Assembly (NCBI GenBank): GCA_963082975.1
Contig: OY720347.1
Location: 10,212,225 to 10,276,224, forward strand
Direction of reading: 5' to 3'
DNA length: 64,000 nt
Source: Labia minor
Lineage: Eukaryota; Arthropoda; Insecta; Dermaptera; Spongiphoridae
Part shown: one piece after another, positions 1-12,324 of the stretch
Position numbering within the stretch: the stretch's first letter is position 1
Layout: each line of letters starts with the position of its first letter
Notes under the pieces: model-generated
Told to the model about the DNA's origin: nothing
The model's input: the letters and a program-made list of their open reading frames with translations, nothing else
Databases searched by the model: none
Made by a program: the position numbers and the translations under genes

Positions 1-626
1 TATTCTTTTGATTTTTGAAATCAATTATTTCTAAAGCCAGGTCATTAACACTGGGGAACGAGAATAAATTCATAGCAGTGATTCTCAACCTATGTGCCGC
101 GAGATTATCAAAATGTGCCGCCAATTATTAAAAATGTAAAGAGGCGCTTAAACATTTCCGACTTTTTTTCTAAATTTTTTTCAATTTGGTTCTAAAAAAA
201 GGTAAACCGTTTTTGGGACGACTTTTTTTCAATATGGTAAACTTTCACACTAATCTTTTTCTTTGTGTGCCGCCAAATTTTTAAACCGTTTAAAGTGTGC
301 CACGGTAAAAAAAAAAGGTTGAGAATCACTTATTTAGAGTATTTGAGAATACGATCCTCTGTATTTATGAACCAAGAAGAATGAGGCCATGACCTCTATG
401 CATCTCTAGATAAAGTTAATAAAATCGAAAAGCGTGCGATGAGCAGGGAACGTGGCTAGAATGGGAGAGGAAAGAATGGCAAAAAATGTATTGGTGGGGA
501 GACCGATAGGGAAACATCTGCTTGGAAGGACAGTGTAGGAAGGGACGTGAAAAAGATGGGAGAAGGTAGGAGTTGGATGGTTGTGGCTCAGAATAGGGAC
601 AATTGCTATAATTATTGTTAAAATCT
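1..626 (+). mobile_element. RTE-clade LINE remnant, interrupted by a hAT MITE
   Basis: Bases 35-75 and 331-626 translate in pieces to the C-terminal part of an RTE-type polymerase: SLTLGNENKF, then RVFENTILRSV, EEARMAKNVLVGRPIGKH-like and MGEGRSWMVVAQNRDN. There are stops and at least one frameshift. The MITE at 76-330 splits it. The remnant continues off the left edge of the window. Confidence 0.7.
76..330. mobile_element. hAT-type MITE (family B)
   Basis: 255 bp with terminal inverted repeats CAGTGATTCTCAACC and GGTTGAGAATCACT and inner GTGTGCCGCG/GTGTGCCACGG segments. The CAGTG start, the end repeats and the absence of coding capacity fit a non-autonomous hAT element. It is inserted in the RTE remnant, at the same position as the copy at 54368. 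Confidence 0.8.
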
Positions 627-980
627 AACGATAGTATTTTTCCCTTCACTCATCCTCTATTTTATATTTTATTTTTTAATTTTATTCTTTTTATTTAAAA
701 TTTAATTTAAGTAATTTATTGTATTTAAATATCGATACAAATGAGTACGGGAATGGCGTCATCTTAGGAACGATTTTTATTTATCAAATTTGAAGATAGT
801 ATGGAATATAACCTCCTAAAATTAAAAACAAATTAATAATAATTAATATATATCTAAAAATAAGCTTTTACTATTTTTTTAATGTTATACCTTTAATCTA
901 CATAGTTTAAGGTTTAAGGTAAAGTAAAGATTAGGTTATAATATTTTTTATATTCGTTTGGATATTTTGACTTAAAAATA
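627..980. other. AT-rich stretch, nothing recognised
   Basis: I see no coding potential, RNA gene or repeat family in this AT-rich stretch. Confidence 0.5.
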
Positions 981-1517
981 CGAGGGCAATTCACAAAGTA
1001 GGTTATGTTTTGGAATTAAGACCAAACTAATATAGGAAAATGTTTTTTATTAAATACATTTGAAAGAGCAACTAAAATCTATTTTTCTACATAATCGCCA
1101 AAAAAGTTGAGACATTTATCGTAGCGATGAACGAGCTTCGAAATTCCTAGAAATCCGCCGCCTGAGTGTTGAGCCAGTCGTGGGGCTGCCTCTTTGTCAT
1201 TTTTGGAGGCCTTCGAGTACCACGGTGATTCATTCCGTGATCGAATAGTAACGGGAGACGAGACTTGGGTGAAACACGTGACGTGGGAGACAAAATTGCG
1301 TTCTATGGAGTGGGGGCACACACATTCTCCCAGGCGGCGGATAGCTATGAGGAAGTAATTTCGAAGCTCGTTCACCGCTACGATAAATGTCTCAATTTTT
1401 TTGGCGATTATGCAGAAAAATAGTATTTTAGTTGTTCTTTCAAATGTATATAATAAAAAACATTTTCCTGTATTTGTCTTAATTCCAAATCGTAACCTAC
1501 TTTGTGAATTGTCCTCA
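981..1517. mobile_element. palindromic mariner derivative
   Basis: TA-flanked element with arms of about 167 bp (981-1147 and 1351-1517). Each arm encodes the last codons of a mariner transposase ([19 protein letters not shown]-like), so the 3' end of the gene is present twice, head to head. The spacer keeps the first catalytic region, [11 protein letters not shown]. There is no functional transposase. Confidence 0.8.
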
Positions 1518-1795
1518 TAACAATACGAATAAAAGAACTATGCTTTAGTTTAATTTAATTACATAAAATTTTGTTCAGTCCATATGTACTTGAGTATTGA
1601 AATTCAATTAATATAATTTTAACTTCTTGAAACTATGTTAATTAAGGTATATTCTCAATCACAAAAATAAATTTGGACAGTAATTTATCAATTTAAGTAT
1701 ACTTCTTAAATATACTTCATTTTAAACAAAAAAAAAAATAAACCTAATTTGTTATTATCACTTAAAAGAGCTTTTTAAATTAAATGAAAAAAAAT

Positions 1796-2360
1796 TCGAA
1801 TTGGATTAATTAACATATATTATATTTAAATTAAATTTAATTAATTATAAATTATAAATTAAAATTAATAGATAATATTTATTAAATCAGCGCATGTTTG
1901 GCTCTTTGTTGATGGCAACATGTCGCGTGTTGGCGCGTGATTTGGAGTGTTAAAAAATTAATTCCGGTACTTTCAAGCTTTTCAATCATGCTGAAATTCT
2001 ATATATAGCAGTTTTATACAATTTTTAATCCTGTGAAAAACCAATAAACATATATCTTTATTTTTACGGTGACTTTAGAGGAAAAAAATCAAAACGTTGT
2101 AGGTAATGACCCTCTTCCAGTTGAGCTATATTTTTAAAATGTTGATAGAAAACTACGAAATTTGAATAATGCCCATGTACCAAATTTCATTATTCTAGCA
2201 CAAACCGTTTTTGCTTAAACTTGTCTACAAAGACATACACACGCTCACACACACACACAGACAGACATTTTTCTCAATCTTAGTGAAAATAATTCAGGAG
2301 CCTTCAAAACGTATAAAAGGATCAAAATCTCGACATCGAAATTTCTGACGAGATAGTAAT
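1796..2360 (-). repeat. family A (HINE-like) element, hairpin end missing
   Basis: Carries the family A core (GCGCATGTTTGGCTCTTTG, GCAGTTTTATACAATTTTTA), the CA/CAGA microsatellite near 2240 and the end GACGAGATAGTAA. The first 30 bases, including the GAGTG hairpin, are absent. Confidence 0.75.
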
Positions 2361-3716
2361 TAAGCAAAAAATTGAATTTTATTTGTTGTTTAATATTTGA
2401 GTATACACGCGGGTATCCTCTTCCACATCATCTCTTGATCGAATATTAATGGCATCAAACATCATTAACATCAAGCCAACAACAACAAAGTTATGCAGGA
2501 TCATTCATTCTCATTTGTATATGAAAGATATTCATATTAGACGCTATAAACAACACCTCCTATGATTTTCTTTCAATGCTTAAGTGGAAATGTCGGTGTT
2601 TACCAGTGTGTTTGTTCTACTCATTTATTTTCATTAAAAAACACATAACTGTACACAGCAATTAGGGTTAGAAGTTTTTGTGCTCGAAAAACCTACCAAA
2701 CCTCTCCACTAATTAAACTCTAATTCTAGAGTTGATTGTTCTTATTAGTCATCATAAAGGAGAAAACTTAAAAAAAAAAAAAAAAAAATTAAAAATATTT
2801 TAATAGATTTCGAGGTCTGTCAGACATTTCTAAGAAAATAAATTGATTAGTGTTAGGTACTAAAGATTTTTTTTTCTCCTATCCAGGATGGTAACACCCC
2901 CACTCTTTATCCCTCGAAACTCGTCTTGTCCATCACTACTAATTTATCAAGTACTATCTCAGTACTAACTTAAAAATAAGCTTCTAGATAATTATATTGA
3001 TCTTTTACTAAAGATAATGATTTATTTAAAAATTAATTAGCCTTATTGTATTTAATTTTAAAATTGATTAACTTTTAATATAAATAATAATAATAATTGC
3101 AAAAATTAAAAACAAACATCGTGTTAAATTAATATCATAATATAAAATATAAATTCATAATTTATGTACATAATATATATAATTTTTTATATATTTTCCT
3201 CTTAAAAATATTTAAAGAACGAGATTGTTGTTTTATAAAAATAACCCAAATTAAATTACAAAATATCCTTAAACTAGTGTATAAATTTACAATAAATATA
3301 TAACTACCCCGGCTTCCAGAATTTTTATTTTATTTATTTTATTTATTTTATTTTTATATTTATTTTCATTGAAATTTATTTTTTTAATCTTTTATATTTA
3401 ATTTATTTCTAAATTAACGAATATTCCAATTTTTCTTAAATAACAGGGTATATAATATATTTTTTTAATTAGGAATTTTTTCATCATTTTGTTTAGGATT
3501 TTAATGATATTAAAGAAAATCAGAAAAATATTAGGAAATTTCATATTATTAATTAAAAATTTGCCTTTAAAGGATGCAGAAAAGCCATTCTTTATATACT
3601 TACCTGCGGCTTCTTTTTTTCTCTCTCAATTTGATATATTCCTACTATAATATTCTTGTGAGGCCGCTTCAAAATGAACATATATTGTTTGTAGAAGTTT
3701 GAATTGATCTCTCAAG
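2361..3716. other. no gene recognised
   Basis: AT-rich sequence without a convincing ORF or known repeat. Slightly GC-richer, apparently unique patches lie at 2400-2480 and 2880-2950; I cannot assign them. Confidence 0.4.
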
Positions 3717-3983
3717 CAGTGGTGTATTGGGAGGGGAACGCGGTGGAACGACGTTCCCTTACCTTTTTTCAAAACCGGTACGCGTTCCAGTACTTTTTCA
3801 TGTCCCGACAATTCCCACTTAAATCTAATGTTAGAATTTCTTTTTTGAGTTCGTAAATAATTTGTATAGTAAGAATAAGAAAAAATAAAAACTTATATGG
3901 AAAAAAATAGTTTGCTGAAAATAGAACTTTTTTTTGCTCCCACTATACGTTCCCTTACTTCTTATTTTACCAATACACCACTG
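3717..3983. mobile_element. hAT-like MITE
   Basis: Terminal inverted repeats CAGTGGTGTATTGG and CCAATACACCACTG, with GGGAACG / CGTTCCC segments inside each end. No coding capacity. Clear 8 bp flanking duplications were not found, so the superfamily rests on the CAGTG termini. Confidence 0.7.
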
Positions 3984-4268
3984 GATACAGAGGAAAAGAT
4001 TTTTAACATTCAGTTTTATATTTAAGTAAATACATATGTAAACAATTTATGAGAGTAAAAGTATAATATCGATATGCGTTTTTTCTAATTCCAAAGAGTG
4101 GTTTTTACGTTGATATATCTGTGTTTTGTGTGTGTTTGGCAGAAAATTTGAAATTTAATCTTCTAGTGAGGTGTAAACGACCTGACCACATTTTCGTAAA
4201 ATCCATTCATAAATAAATAGACAAATATTAAAAAAGTAAAATGGCCATATTTCCTAAAGTATAAAAAA

Positions 4269-4840
4269 ATCTGGAGTGTCTCCACTCGACTATCTCGCAA
4301 ATTTGAATTGGATTAATTAACATATATTATACTAAGTTGCTTATTAAGTTCGCGGAACGAAAATGAAGAGGCCAATTTTTATTTGTAAAAATGACTTTAT
4401 TTTTAACCGTAGTTTCTCTCAACTTCAATACACTTATACCAACGGTCTTCTAATTTATGGATCTTTTGACTGTAATGGTTTTCCGGCAGCTCTTCAAGAA
4501 AATCATTTTTCACGGAGATATTGTTTAGGATCCAGAAATCGGAAGGAGCTAAATCTTGCATATAGGCTGGATGTTGCAACAATTCGTACTTCAATTCATT
4601 TATTTTAGCAATGTTTTTTTCGGCACCCATTTTGCAAATAGTTTTTTGAAACCCAAATTAACACTCAAAATATTCAATTAAGCTCAATAATATAATATAA
4701 TAATAATAATTTTAATAATGTGAAAAACTATCAAAAATATATCTTTATTTTTTCGGTCAGTTTAGAAAAAAAAAATGAAAACGTGGTATGGGTAATGGTC
4801 CTCTTCCGAATGAGCTAGTGTACCAAATTTCAAATTGGCG
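4269..4840 (-). repeat. family A element interrupted by a mariner fragment
   Basis: The hairpin end and first 60 bp are at 4272-4331. The core resumes at about 4709 with GTGAAAAACTATC and the segment matching CTCTTCCGGTTGAGCTA. The far end with the GATAGT repeat is missing. Confidence 0.7.
4332..4700 (-). pseudogene. mariner transposase C-terminal fragment (mellifera-like)
   Basis: Bases 4630-4403 on the minus strand encode about 75 residues including INELKYELLQHP, DLAPSDFWIL and KLEDRWYKCIEVE, the C-terminal catalytic part of a D,D34D transposase with the last Asp in DLAPSD. The end sequence CTAAGTTGCTTATTAAGTT resembles mellifera-subfamily mariner termini. Only one end and a fragment of the gene remain. 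Confidence 0.8.
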
Positions 4841-4865
4841 TGCATTTTTATTGCTATAAACATTT

Positions 4866-4985
4866 TTTTGAATGCCACAGTCAACATTTTAAGTGTGCGT
4901 TGGACCACTTTATTCCATTTCTAACGCAAAATTTAATACAGATTCTTTGATTCATTTTTTTTAAGTAAAAAATCGAAAATCACAT
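4866..4985. mobile_element. fragment of a second mariner lineage
   Basis: GAATGCCACAGTCAACATTT followed by AACGC...ACAGATTCTTTGA matches the 5' end region of the mariner copy at 39572-40429. Too short to define ends. Confidence 0.5.
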
Positions 4986-5179
4986 TTTTTAGATATGATT
5001 AATTGTAACGAATGTGATGTGTCTGGAGAAATTATTTTCTCCTTTTTAGTGCATTTAAATAAAAGCGTGTTTTTAAAAAGATTTTTTTTATATTTTTTTT
5101 TAATCTGAAATTCAATCATAGTATTCTATGATATGTGTATGGTAAGTGTTCTTTCTGCCTTTGAATGAATGTGATTGTG

Positions 5180-5400
5180 ATGAAACGATAACAGTGCAAT
5201 AGATAAATGTTCAGTTGAGAGGCTGAGTGATGTTAATACTGATGACGCGTTGGGGTCCATTAGTCAGTGGAACGCTCGCTCTTCTTAAGGCTACAACGGT
5301 CGACTAATGACCCATCACCCTTTCGGTATCGACTCAACGATAGATGATTTCTCTGACACCAACGATATATATTCAACTTCCTCACACACACGCGGACTAT
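5180..5400. other. unassigned GC-richer patch
   Basis: About 220 bp, visibly GC-richer than its surroundings, with GTCAGTGGAACGCTCGCTC and CACCCTTTCGGTATCGACTC. It has no long ORF and no match to any repeat family in the window. It could be a regulatory region or non-coding exon; nothing more can be said. Confidence 0.25.
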
Positions 5401-5627
5401 ACTACATTTACTAATTCAAAAAAAAAAAAAAGGATAAAGAAGCTTTTAGAAACATTACATTAATGCCCAGGAAGAATTGATAACATATTGGTATTTAACT
5501 CTCTTTATAGTTCTTTAAAATATTATCTATTATTATTTTTTTTATTATTAATTTAGATTAATTTTATGAATTTTTATTTTAAATTAATTTATAATTGTTC
5601 ACAATAAGAGTAAATAAATGATTATTT

Positions 5628-6124
5628 GGTAATTGTTTACAAAATTTGAAACAGGGATTTGAATGAAACTTTGCCAGTGGATTCCTTTTTTATAATTACA
5701 AAGAAACTTTTCTTAAACAATATTTCTCACTCTCTTGTAGTTTACAAGATAAAATATGTTTAAATTTGACAGATTGGCTAGTTATGAACGTCGAAATGTG
5801 CAGCCATTAAGTAATATTTTATTTACTAATTCACTAATTATTTACTTATTATCTATTCTTGAGGGTTTTTTTTTTGCTTCGGTTTGAATATAGGAAAATT
5901 ATTTAATTAATTATTTTTTTAATTTTCATATACCCAAAAAAAAAACAGAATATTAGTGGGGCCCTCTGCTGACCAAATGAATAAAACATGGGAGCTAAAT
6001 CGAATATCAATGGGTTTATATGCACAATTTAATGCATAAGAAAAGTTTCTTTGGAATTAGAAAAGGAATCCACTGGAAAAGTTTCATCCAAATCACTGAA
6101 GCTTACCGTTTTGTAAACAATGCC
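5628..6124. mobile_element. family G long-inverted-repeat MITE, copy 1
   Basis: Starts GGTAATTGTTTACAAAA and ends with the inverted TTTTGTAAACAAT. Each arm of about 120 bp contains ATGAAACTTTGCCAGTGGAT or its complement, around a non-coding centre. Other copies are at 21977 and 55946. Confidence 0.75.
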
Positions 6125-7198
6125 TGATTATTTTCTTAAAATTTACCACTTTAATTGTGTTTATTATGTAGAGAAATCATTCTTGATCACTCCCAGATAT
6201 TTTTAGTGAACATAAATCATCGCAAAAAGAACGACATAAAAAACCGCATAAAAAATAAAATGTTTGGAAAATAAGTAATACAACTCGTATTATAGGAAGT
6301 ACGACCACTTGAAAGGACAAAACACACAAAGTCCTTAGAGGAAGAGAGGCAATTCTTCATTCAAATAGCATTATCAAAAATACTAGATAAATATTCAAGA
6401 AATTTAAGTGAAGGAATGGAGAAAGAGACAGAGAGGGGGGGGGGGGAGAAAGAATAAATTGAATCGTACAATTTGATTTTTTAATTACCATGTTCGTCGG
6501 TTGCTTGATTTGATAGGGGATGTCTTATTTGAATTTCCTAAGGCGTTGATAAACACAAAGAGGGTTTCTTCTGACTTATTAATGATTTAGAAAACCTAAT
6601 ATAAATACAATCTTCACTCGATAGATAAACGTGGTCATAGAGAGGGAGAGAGAAGGAGAATAGAATTAACCTGTCTATTATACTTCCTACAATTCATTTG
6701 ATATTATAAAAAAAAAGATACATTTTAATTATACATTTACCTAAATTGTCATGAATCTATTCTATATCTATGAGTATAATAAATATAGTAGAGTGTAATT
6801 TAGATATGATATAATAATAATATAGTTTTGATGTTGATGTTGTCGTCAGAAAGTTGTTCTCAAAATAAAATCCTTGCTATAAATTTTAAAAGTGATTTAT
6901 TGCTTTATTAGAACTATTATTTTTCTATTTTAGATATAAATAGGAATACCTATAATTTATATTATTATTATTAAATACGAATTTATAGTATTTTTATTTA
7001 TAATACAAAACTTTAACCATTCTATTCAATCATTTTATTAAGTGTAGTTACTTCTGTAAATAATAATTTAGAAAAAGTTTCAAAGAAAAGAAGTGTAAAT
7101 ACAAGATTCAAATGAGAGTACAATATATTTCGGAATGTAGAAGAACTCATCTTAATATTATAATGATACGAATTAAAAAATTAAATTTATGAATTAAA
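6125..7198. other. no gene recognised
   Basis: AT-rich with a G-run at about 6436 and GA-rich strings near 6640. No ORF above background and no repeat family recognised. Confidence 0.4.
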
Positions 7199-7286
7199 TC
7201 TAGCAATAGTAGTAGTAGTAGTAGAAGTAGTAGTAATAGCAGTAGTAGTAGTAGAAGTAGAAGTAGTAGTAATAGCAGTAGTAGTA

Positions 7287-7320
<34 letters not shown>

Positions 7321-7396
7321 CAGTAGTAGTAGCAGTAATAGTAGCAGTATTAGAAGCAGTAGTAGTAGCAGTAGTAGTAGTAGTAGTAGTAGTAGC
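7199..7396. repeat. AGT/AGC trinucleotide microsatellite
   Basis: About 200 bp of imperfect (AGT)n with AGC, AGA and AAT variants. Read on the minus strand it yields a run of leucines, which is an artefact of the repeat and not a gene. Confidence 0.95.
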
Positions 7397-7656
7397 AACT
7401 TGTAAACATTAGAATTTTAAATTAAACTAAATGAAATTAAACTCAAAAAATGATTCGTGTGTTTCTTAAAATTTCATAAAAACATCAGAGTTATTTCTTT
7501 TTTAATTAATAGTATTCACACGTTTATAATAATATTAGGAATATTATCGAGAGCAAGTTAAAATTAATAATTTTATAAAAATTTTAATTATGTATTTATT
7601 TATTCATTAATCAATTTGTTTGTTTTTTTCTTTTGTTTTTTTTTATGATGTAGTAT

Positions 7657-7666
7657 AGGGGTTCTC

Positions 7667-7697
<31 letters not shown>

Positions 7698-8229
7698 GGG
7701 TTAGGGGGGGAAATCTTTTCAGACCATACAATAATCGTCATTACTGCGTGTGTGGTGGTGTAACCACTAAAAACCCCTCCTTCACTTCAGAGCCCTCTAC
7801 CCTGGAACCGCGTTAGCATTACTTCAGGGTAGGGGCCTATTTTATATTTTTCATAGAAATTTCTACTCTCAAACTTTTTGAAGCTCGTGCCACTAAAATA
7901 ATTTCGTTACTAAAAGTAACTATACTACTGTAGCTACCATCTTCAGATTATAATAAGGTGACCAACCGTCCTCTATTTGTAAGGTCTGTCCTTTTGTAAG
8001 TGTCCTCCTAACTGTCCTCCTTTTTGATATTTTTTCAATTTGTCTCTTAAAAAAAAGGGTCAAACGTTTTCTGGACTAAGCTTTTGAACATTTCCGAATT
8101 TTTCCCAAAATTTTTTTCAATATTTGGTTCTAAAAAAAGGTTTAATGTCCTGCTTTGTTGTTTTCAAAAAATGGTCACCTTAGTTATAAGGTACCACCAG
8201 TGATACATGTACCACAATTTGAGAACCTG
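7657..8229. mobile_element. hAT-like MITE with a second MITE inside
   Basis: Outer ends AGGGGTTCTCAAAC and TTTGAGAACCTG. Includes a T-run of about 28 and the inner element at 7955-8181. Non-coding. Confidence 0.6.
7955..8181. mobile_element. MITE family F, nested
   Basis: 227 bp with inverted ends TAAGGTGACCA and TGGTCACCTTA, and repeated GTCCTCC motifs. A left-end fragment of the same family is inserted in the family A copy at 9514-9628. Confidence 0.65.
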
Positions 8230-8379
8230 TAATGTGTTCCGTATTCAATTGTGCAATTTTTCTGCTCTTCATTCTTGTGATGACGATTTTAATTTATTAT
8301 GGATATAATTATACGTGAAGTTTCTCGATAAATATGAGACAAGTATGATAACTACCTAAAATAATGGTTTTATCAGATG

Positions 8380-8710
8380 AAAAGAAGGGGGTGGAGGAGG
8401 AAGGGGGGGTGGGGATGATCGTAGACATAAGCGGGTGTCGGGTGTTGATTCTTATGGCTGATATCGTTTGTTTGTTTCTCTTGAGTCAATTTGAATATTA
8501 ATTCCCGTTCCTTTTTCTATCTCGAGGAGGACTCTTTCTCTCTTTCACTCCTCGTCTTCTCTTCTGTGCAGCCTGGGGCTCAAACACCGCTTCGCTTCCC
8601 ACGCTGCCATCATCGAGTTTTTTAATCCTCTCGAAAGTATCTCTACATTAGGATCTCTCTCTCTCTCTCTCTCTCTTTGACTCTTCTTCTCTTTTCTTAG
8701 TTTAAAAATG
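8380..8710. promoter_or_regulatory. GC- and CT-rich promoter-like island
   Basis: 330 bp with strong composition contrast: a G-rich start, then CTCGAGGAGGACTC, GCTTCGCTTCCCACGCTGCC and a (CT)12 run that is a GAGA-factor type target on the other strand. No coding exon can be tied to it on either side. A promoter of a gene lying outside the window is possible. Confidence 0.3.
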
Positions 8711-8799
8711 TCGTTATGTTCACGTAGGATAACAAAAAAAAAAACAATTTAGAGATTTTTATTTGAGTTACGAGGCGGCTCAAACGATACACAAAACGA

Positions 8800-9487
8800 T
8801 TCTCATCATCATCATCATCATAATCATTATTATTTGAAAAATAAGATTTTTCGAAGAAAATTTTTCAATTTAAATTCATTTACTATATTAATATATAAAT
8901 ATATATAATATTTTTTTTTTTATAAAAAAAACTATGTAATGTAATACATTACAATTGGTCTTTTAATTATTAGTACAATAAATATACATTATATATATAT
9001 ATATTATGTGTACTATTGTAACGACTATGCCCTATTTGGTTAAATAATATAAGATTTATTAAATAATTTCGAATTATATTAATATATTATATATATATAT
9101 ACCATATACAAGGTGAGTCGAAAGATAAGGAGAACCAAAATACAGGGGACAAAGGGAAAGGATAGAAAAATTATTCTATGTTCATCTGCATCTGATTTTC
9201 AGTAGTTTTCAATTTTACTTTAATGTGTTCAAATTAAAAGTAGAGACATGCAAACAACAGAAATTGTATTTATTTGTAATTTTAACCATTAAAATTTAAT
9301 CAAAGAGAAATTAAATAAAATCATTTAAGATTTTTTTAAACCATTTTCCTCTCTTGTAGGATGTCCTGGTATTCCCAGCTGATCTTATATATATATATAT
9401 ATATATATACAAATATAGCCAAAGGTTTCTTATCCAGAGTTCAAAAAAAAATATTTCTATCTAAATTTAAAATTTAAAATTAATAAG
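8800..9487. other. AT-rich, no gene
   Basis: Contains (TA)n runs near 8990 and 9390 and a short TACAAGGTGAGTCGAAAGATAA segment at about 9109. That segment resembles the end of a Tc1/mariner-type element, but no partner end was found. Confidence 0.35.
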
Positions 9488-10163
9488 CTGAAGTGTCTCC
9501 ACTCGACTATCTCACCTTTAGGGAGAATAGCCTTCAATTTGTAAGCTCTGTCCTCCTTTTGTAAGTATCCTCCTAGCTGTCCTCCCTTTTGATATTTTTT
9601 CAATTTGTCTCTAAAAAAAAGGTAAAATTAAATAACATAATATATTATATTTAAATTAAATTTAATTAATTATAAATATAAATTAAAATAAATAAATAAT
9701 ATTTATTAAACCAGCGCATGTTTGGCTCTTTGTCACGTGCTGGCGCGTTAATTTCAATCGTGTTAAAAAATTAATTCCGGTACTTTCAGCGAACCAATCA
9801 AGCTGAAATTCTATATATATATAGCAGTTTTATACAATTTTTAATCATGTGAAAATATATTATTATTTATTTATTTATTTTTTCGGTCACTTTAGAGGAA
9901 AAAAAGTCAAAACGTTGTAGGTAATGACCCTTCCAGTTGAGCTACATTTCTCAAAGATTGATAGAAAACTACAAATTTTAAATAATGCCCGTATACAAAA
10001 TTTCATTATTCTAGCTCAAACTGTTTTTGCGTAATATTGTCTACATACATACATATACACACAGACATTTTTCTCAACCTTAGTGAAAATGATTCAGGAA
10101 CCTTCAAAACGTATAAAAACATCAAAATCTCGACATCGAAAATTTCTTGGCGAAATAGTAAAA
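9488..10163 (-). repeat. family A element with a MITE F fragment inserted
   Basis: Starts CTGAAGTGTCTCCACTCGAC and ends GGCGAAATAGTAAA. Between 9514 and 9628 the first part is replaced by GTCCTCC-containing MITE F sequence. The rest is a complete family A core with a short (CATA)n microsatellite. Confidence 0.75.
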
Positions 10164-10660
10164 ATCTTCAAAGTTAATTACCATAAGTATGAATTTATAT
10201 ACTATAAATAGAATTATCCAATGATTTTATACATATTTAATTAATTATTTATAAGATTGACTCAATTCACTTCTAAAATATTTATTTGTTTTTTTTTTAA
10301 TTAAGTATAATGTGTTAGTTGCACTTGAGAAAAATATGGAATTAAATGCATGCATGTTTAAATAAAATAGAAACATTTTTAGAAATAAAAACAAAACAAT
10401 AACTTCCTTTTCTATAAACAAACTCAAATTAAATTTATTAAAAAAAAAAAATTAAAACACACGAATTTTTCTTAAAAGAAAGATAAAAATTCTTGACGTG
10501 ATAAAAATAATTAATTGATTTTTGCTGACTCAAGCTTAAAAATCATCAGTTTTAAAATTTTGAGCACTGAATGATGATTTCTCAATCAAATAAAAATCAG
10601 TTAATTATATTAGAAGAAATTATATTATTCGTTAATCGAGTGTTTAAGTGTAGTATTTCT

Positions 10661-11115
10661 AAGGTATGTTGAATAGAAAAGGTGAATTTTCAATTTGTGC
10701 ATTCCATTATCTAAAAATTTTTTTTGTTATGTTGGTACACATATGTTTCTCATATATTGATATTATCAGCTATTTTGGATTAGTAGTTTGTTTTTGACAT
10801 AGTCATGTTTTTGTGTGTAGTACAGTAATCATCCCTCAACCACCGTATTCACCAGATTTGGCTCCCTGCGACTTTTTCCTATTCATAAAACTGAAGAGAC
10901 CAATGAAAGGAAAGCGTTTTTGCCACACTTGATGAGATAAAGTCGTAATCGATGATGGTCAATCCTGAAAAGCGCATTTCAGAAGTGCTTCGGCAATTGG
11001 AAGAAGCGCTGGTATAAGTGCATAAAATCTGAGGGGAATTACTTTATGGATATTGTGATGAATAAATACTTTTAGAAATAATTCAAAATTCACCTTTTCT
11101 TTTGAACAAACCTTG
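10661..11115 (+). pseudogene. internally deleted mariner with D34D transposase remnant
   Basis: Ends match the CGAGGTCTGTTC mariner family, with a TA after 11115. The interior encodes [20 protein letters not shown], then shifted pieces matching the transposase C-terminus (FQKCF..WKKRWYKCI). Stops and deletions inactivate it. Confidence 0.8.
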
Positions 11116-11529
11116 TATATACGAGAATATATAAATTATAACTGTTTATAAAGGAATTTAATAGCATAGAAATAACATAGAAGGCAATTGAAAACTACAT
11201 GCGCCCATCGCTTTTTATTGTATATGCAACAATTCAATCATAGACTTTGCCAGACTTAAAGAAAAATTATTTTATTCTTTTTTGCCCACAAAAAAACAAT
11301 CGTGGTTCACTACAAATTTATTTCATCAAAGTTTATTAATTTTATTAAGCTGATTGTATTAAGTAATGAAATTTGAAGGACCAGAAGTTAACATTGAAAT
11401 TTTATTTAAAATTCACCCTGGATAAACTCTCCATATTCTTGATTGAAAATGGAGAGTTTCTCTATAACATTTCAAAATGGTTACTTGCCTAGTAATATTT
11501 CTCTCTCTCTCTCTTTTATGCAAAAAAAA

Positions 11530-11818
11530 ACCTCTGACATTGTACGTCCTACGCAAGGACAACGCCTATCAAGTCGGTTATATCAATGAGGTGTCCTATG
11601 ATCAGTAGAACGAGTCCTATCAACCTTTATCTTGATTTTCTTGATCGGAGGCGCTACTTTTTATCAAGTAGCTATTCCCCAATGTTGATCCCGGAGGCTG
11701 AGTTGACTCCGTCCCATAGACCCCAGCTAGGGAAATTCCCTTGCCAGGCCCGGGACTTGAACACGGGACCATGTGAATGTGAGGCAGTTTCGCTACCCAC
11801 CTACCCATTGGCGCCTTG
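11530..11818 (-). mobile_element. tRNA-derived SINE (family E), copy 1
   Basis: Read on the minus strand it begins GGCGCCAATGGGTAGG, has a pol III B-box-like GTTCAAGTCCCGGGC, and then the body shared by copies at 27225, 38848 and 49169 (GGAAAAGCTA, GATCAAGAAAATCAA, GATAGGCGTTGTCC). The apparent ORFs across it are incidental. Confidence 0.75.
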
Positions 11819-12200
11819 TTCTTTTATTCAATAGAAGAAAATTTTTATTATTATTAATAACTTAATGAATGTCCATTTATAAAATTAATTTATCAATTTC
11901 CTGCAAGATTGAATTATTATTGTATTTTGTTAGGAAAGAAAGGACTGCGTGACTTTAATCACGCACCTTGAAACCAGTAGGGCCCCTTTTGTATCTTAAT
12001 TTAAATCAATGAAAGAAAAATTAATCAATTTTTTTCATTTAGTTTTCGTGCATTACGAATGGATATTCGATTGTTTTTTTTAATGATAAAATTATTATTA
12101 ATATCATTCAATTATTTTATTCAATTCAAATTCGACAGATGATGAATAGTTTGAATTAATAGTTAAAATTTCATAAACAGCAACAGTGGATCCTTTCTTT

Positions 12201-12293
12201 TTACTGCGATCACGAAAATTTTCGATGTCGAGATTTTGATATTTTTATACGTCCTGAATCATTTTCACTAAGGTTAAGAAAAATGTCTGTCTG

Positions 12294-12324
<31 letters not shown>

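Noticed and set aside
416-649. 77-codon minus-strand reading
   Set aside because: Antisense to RTE polymerase remnants readable on the plus strand.
7147-7398. Minus-strand reading of mostly leucine
   Set aside because: Direct translation of an AGT/AGC microsatellite; no gene structure around it.
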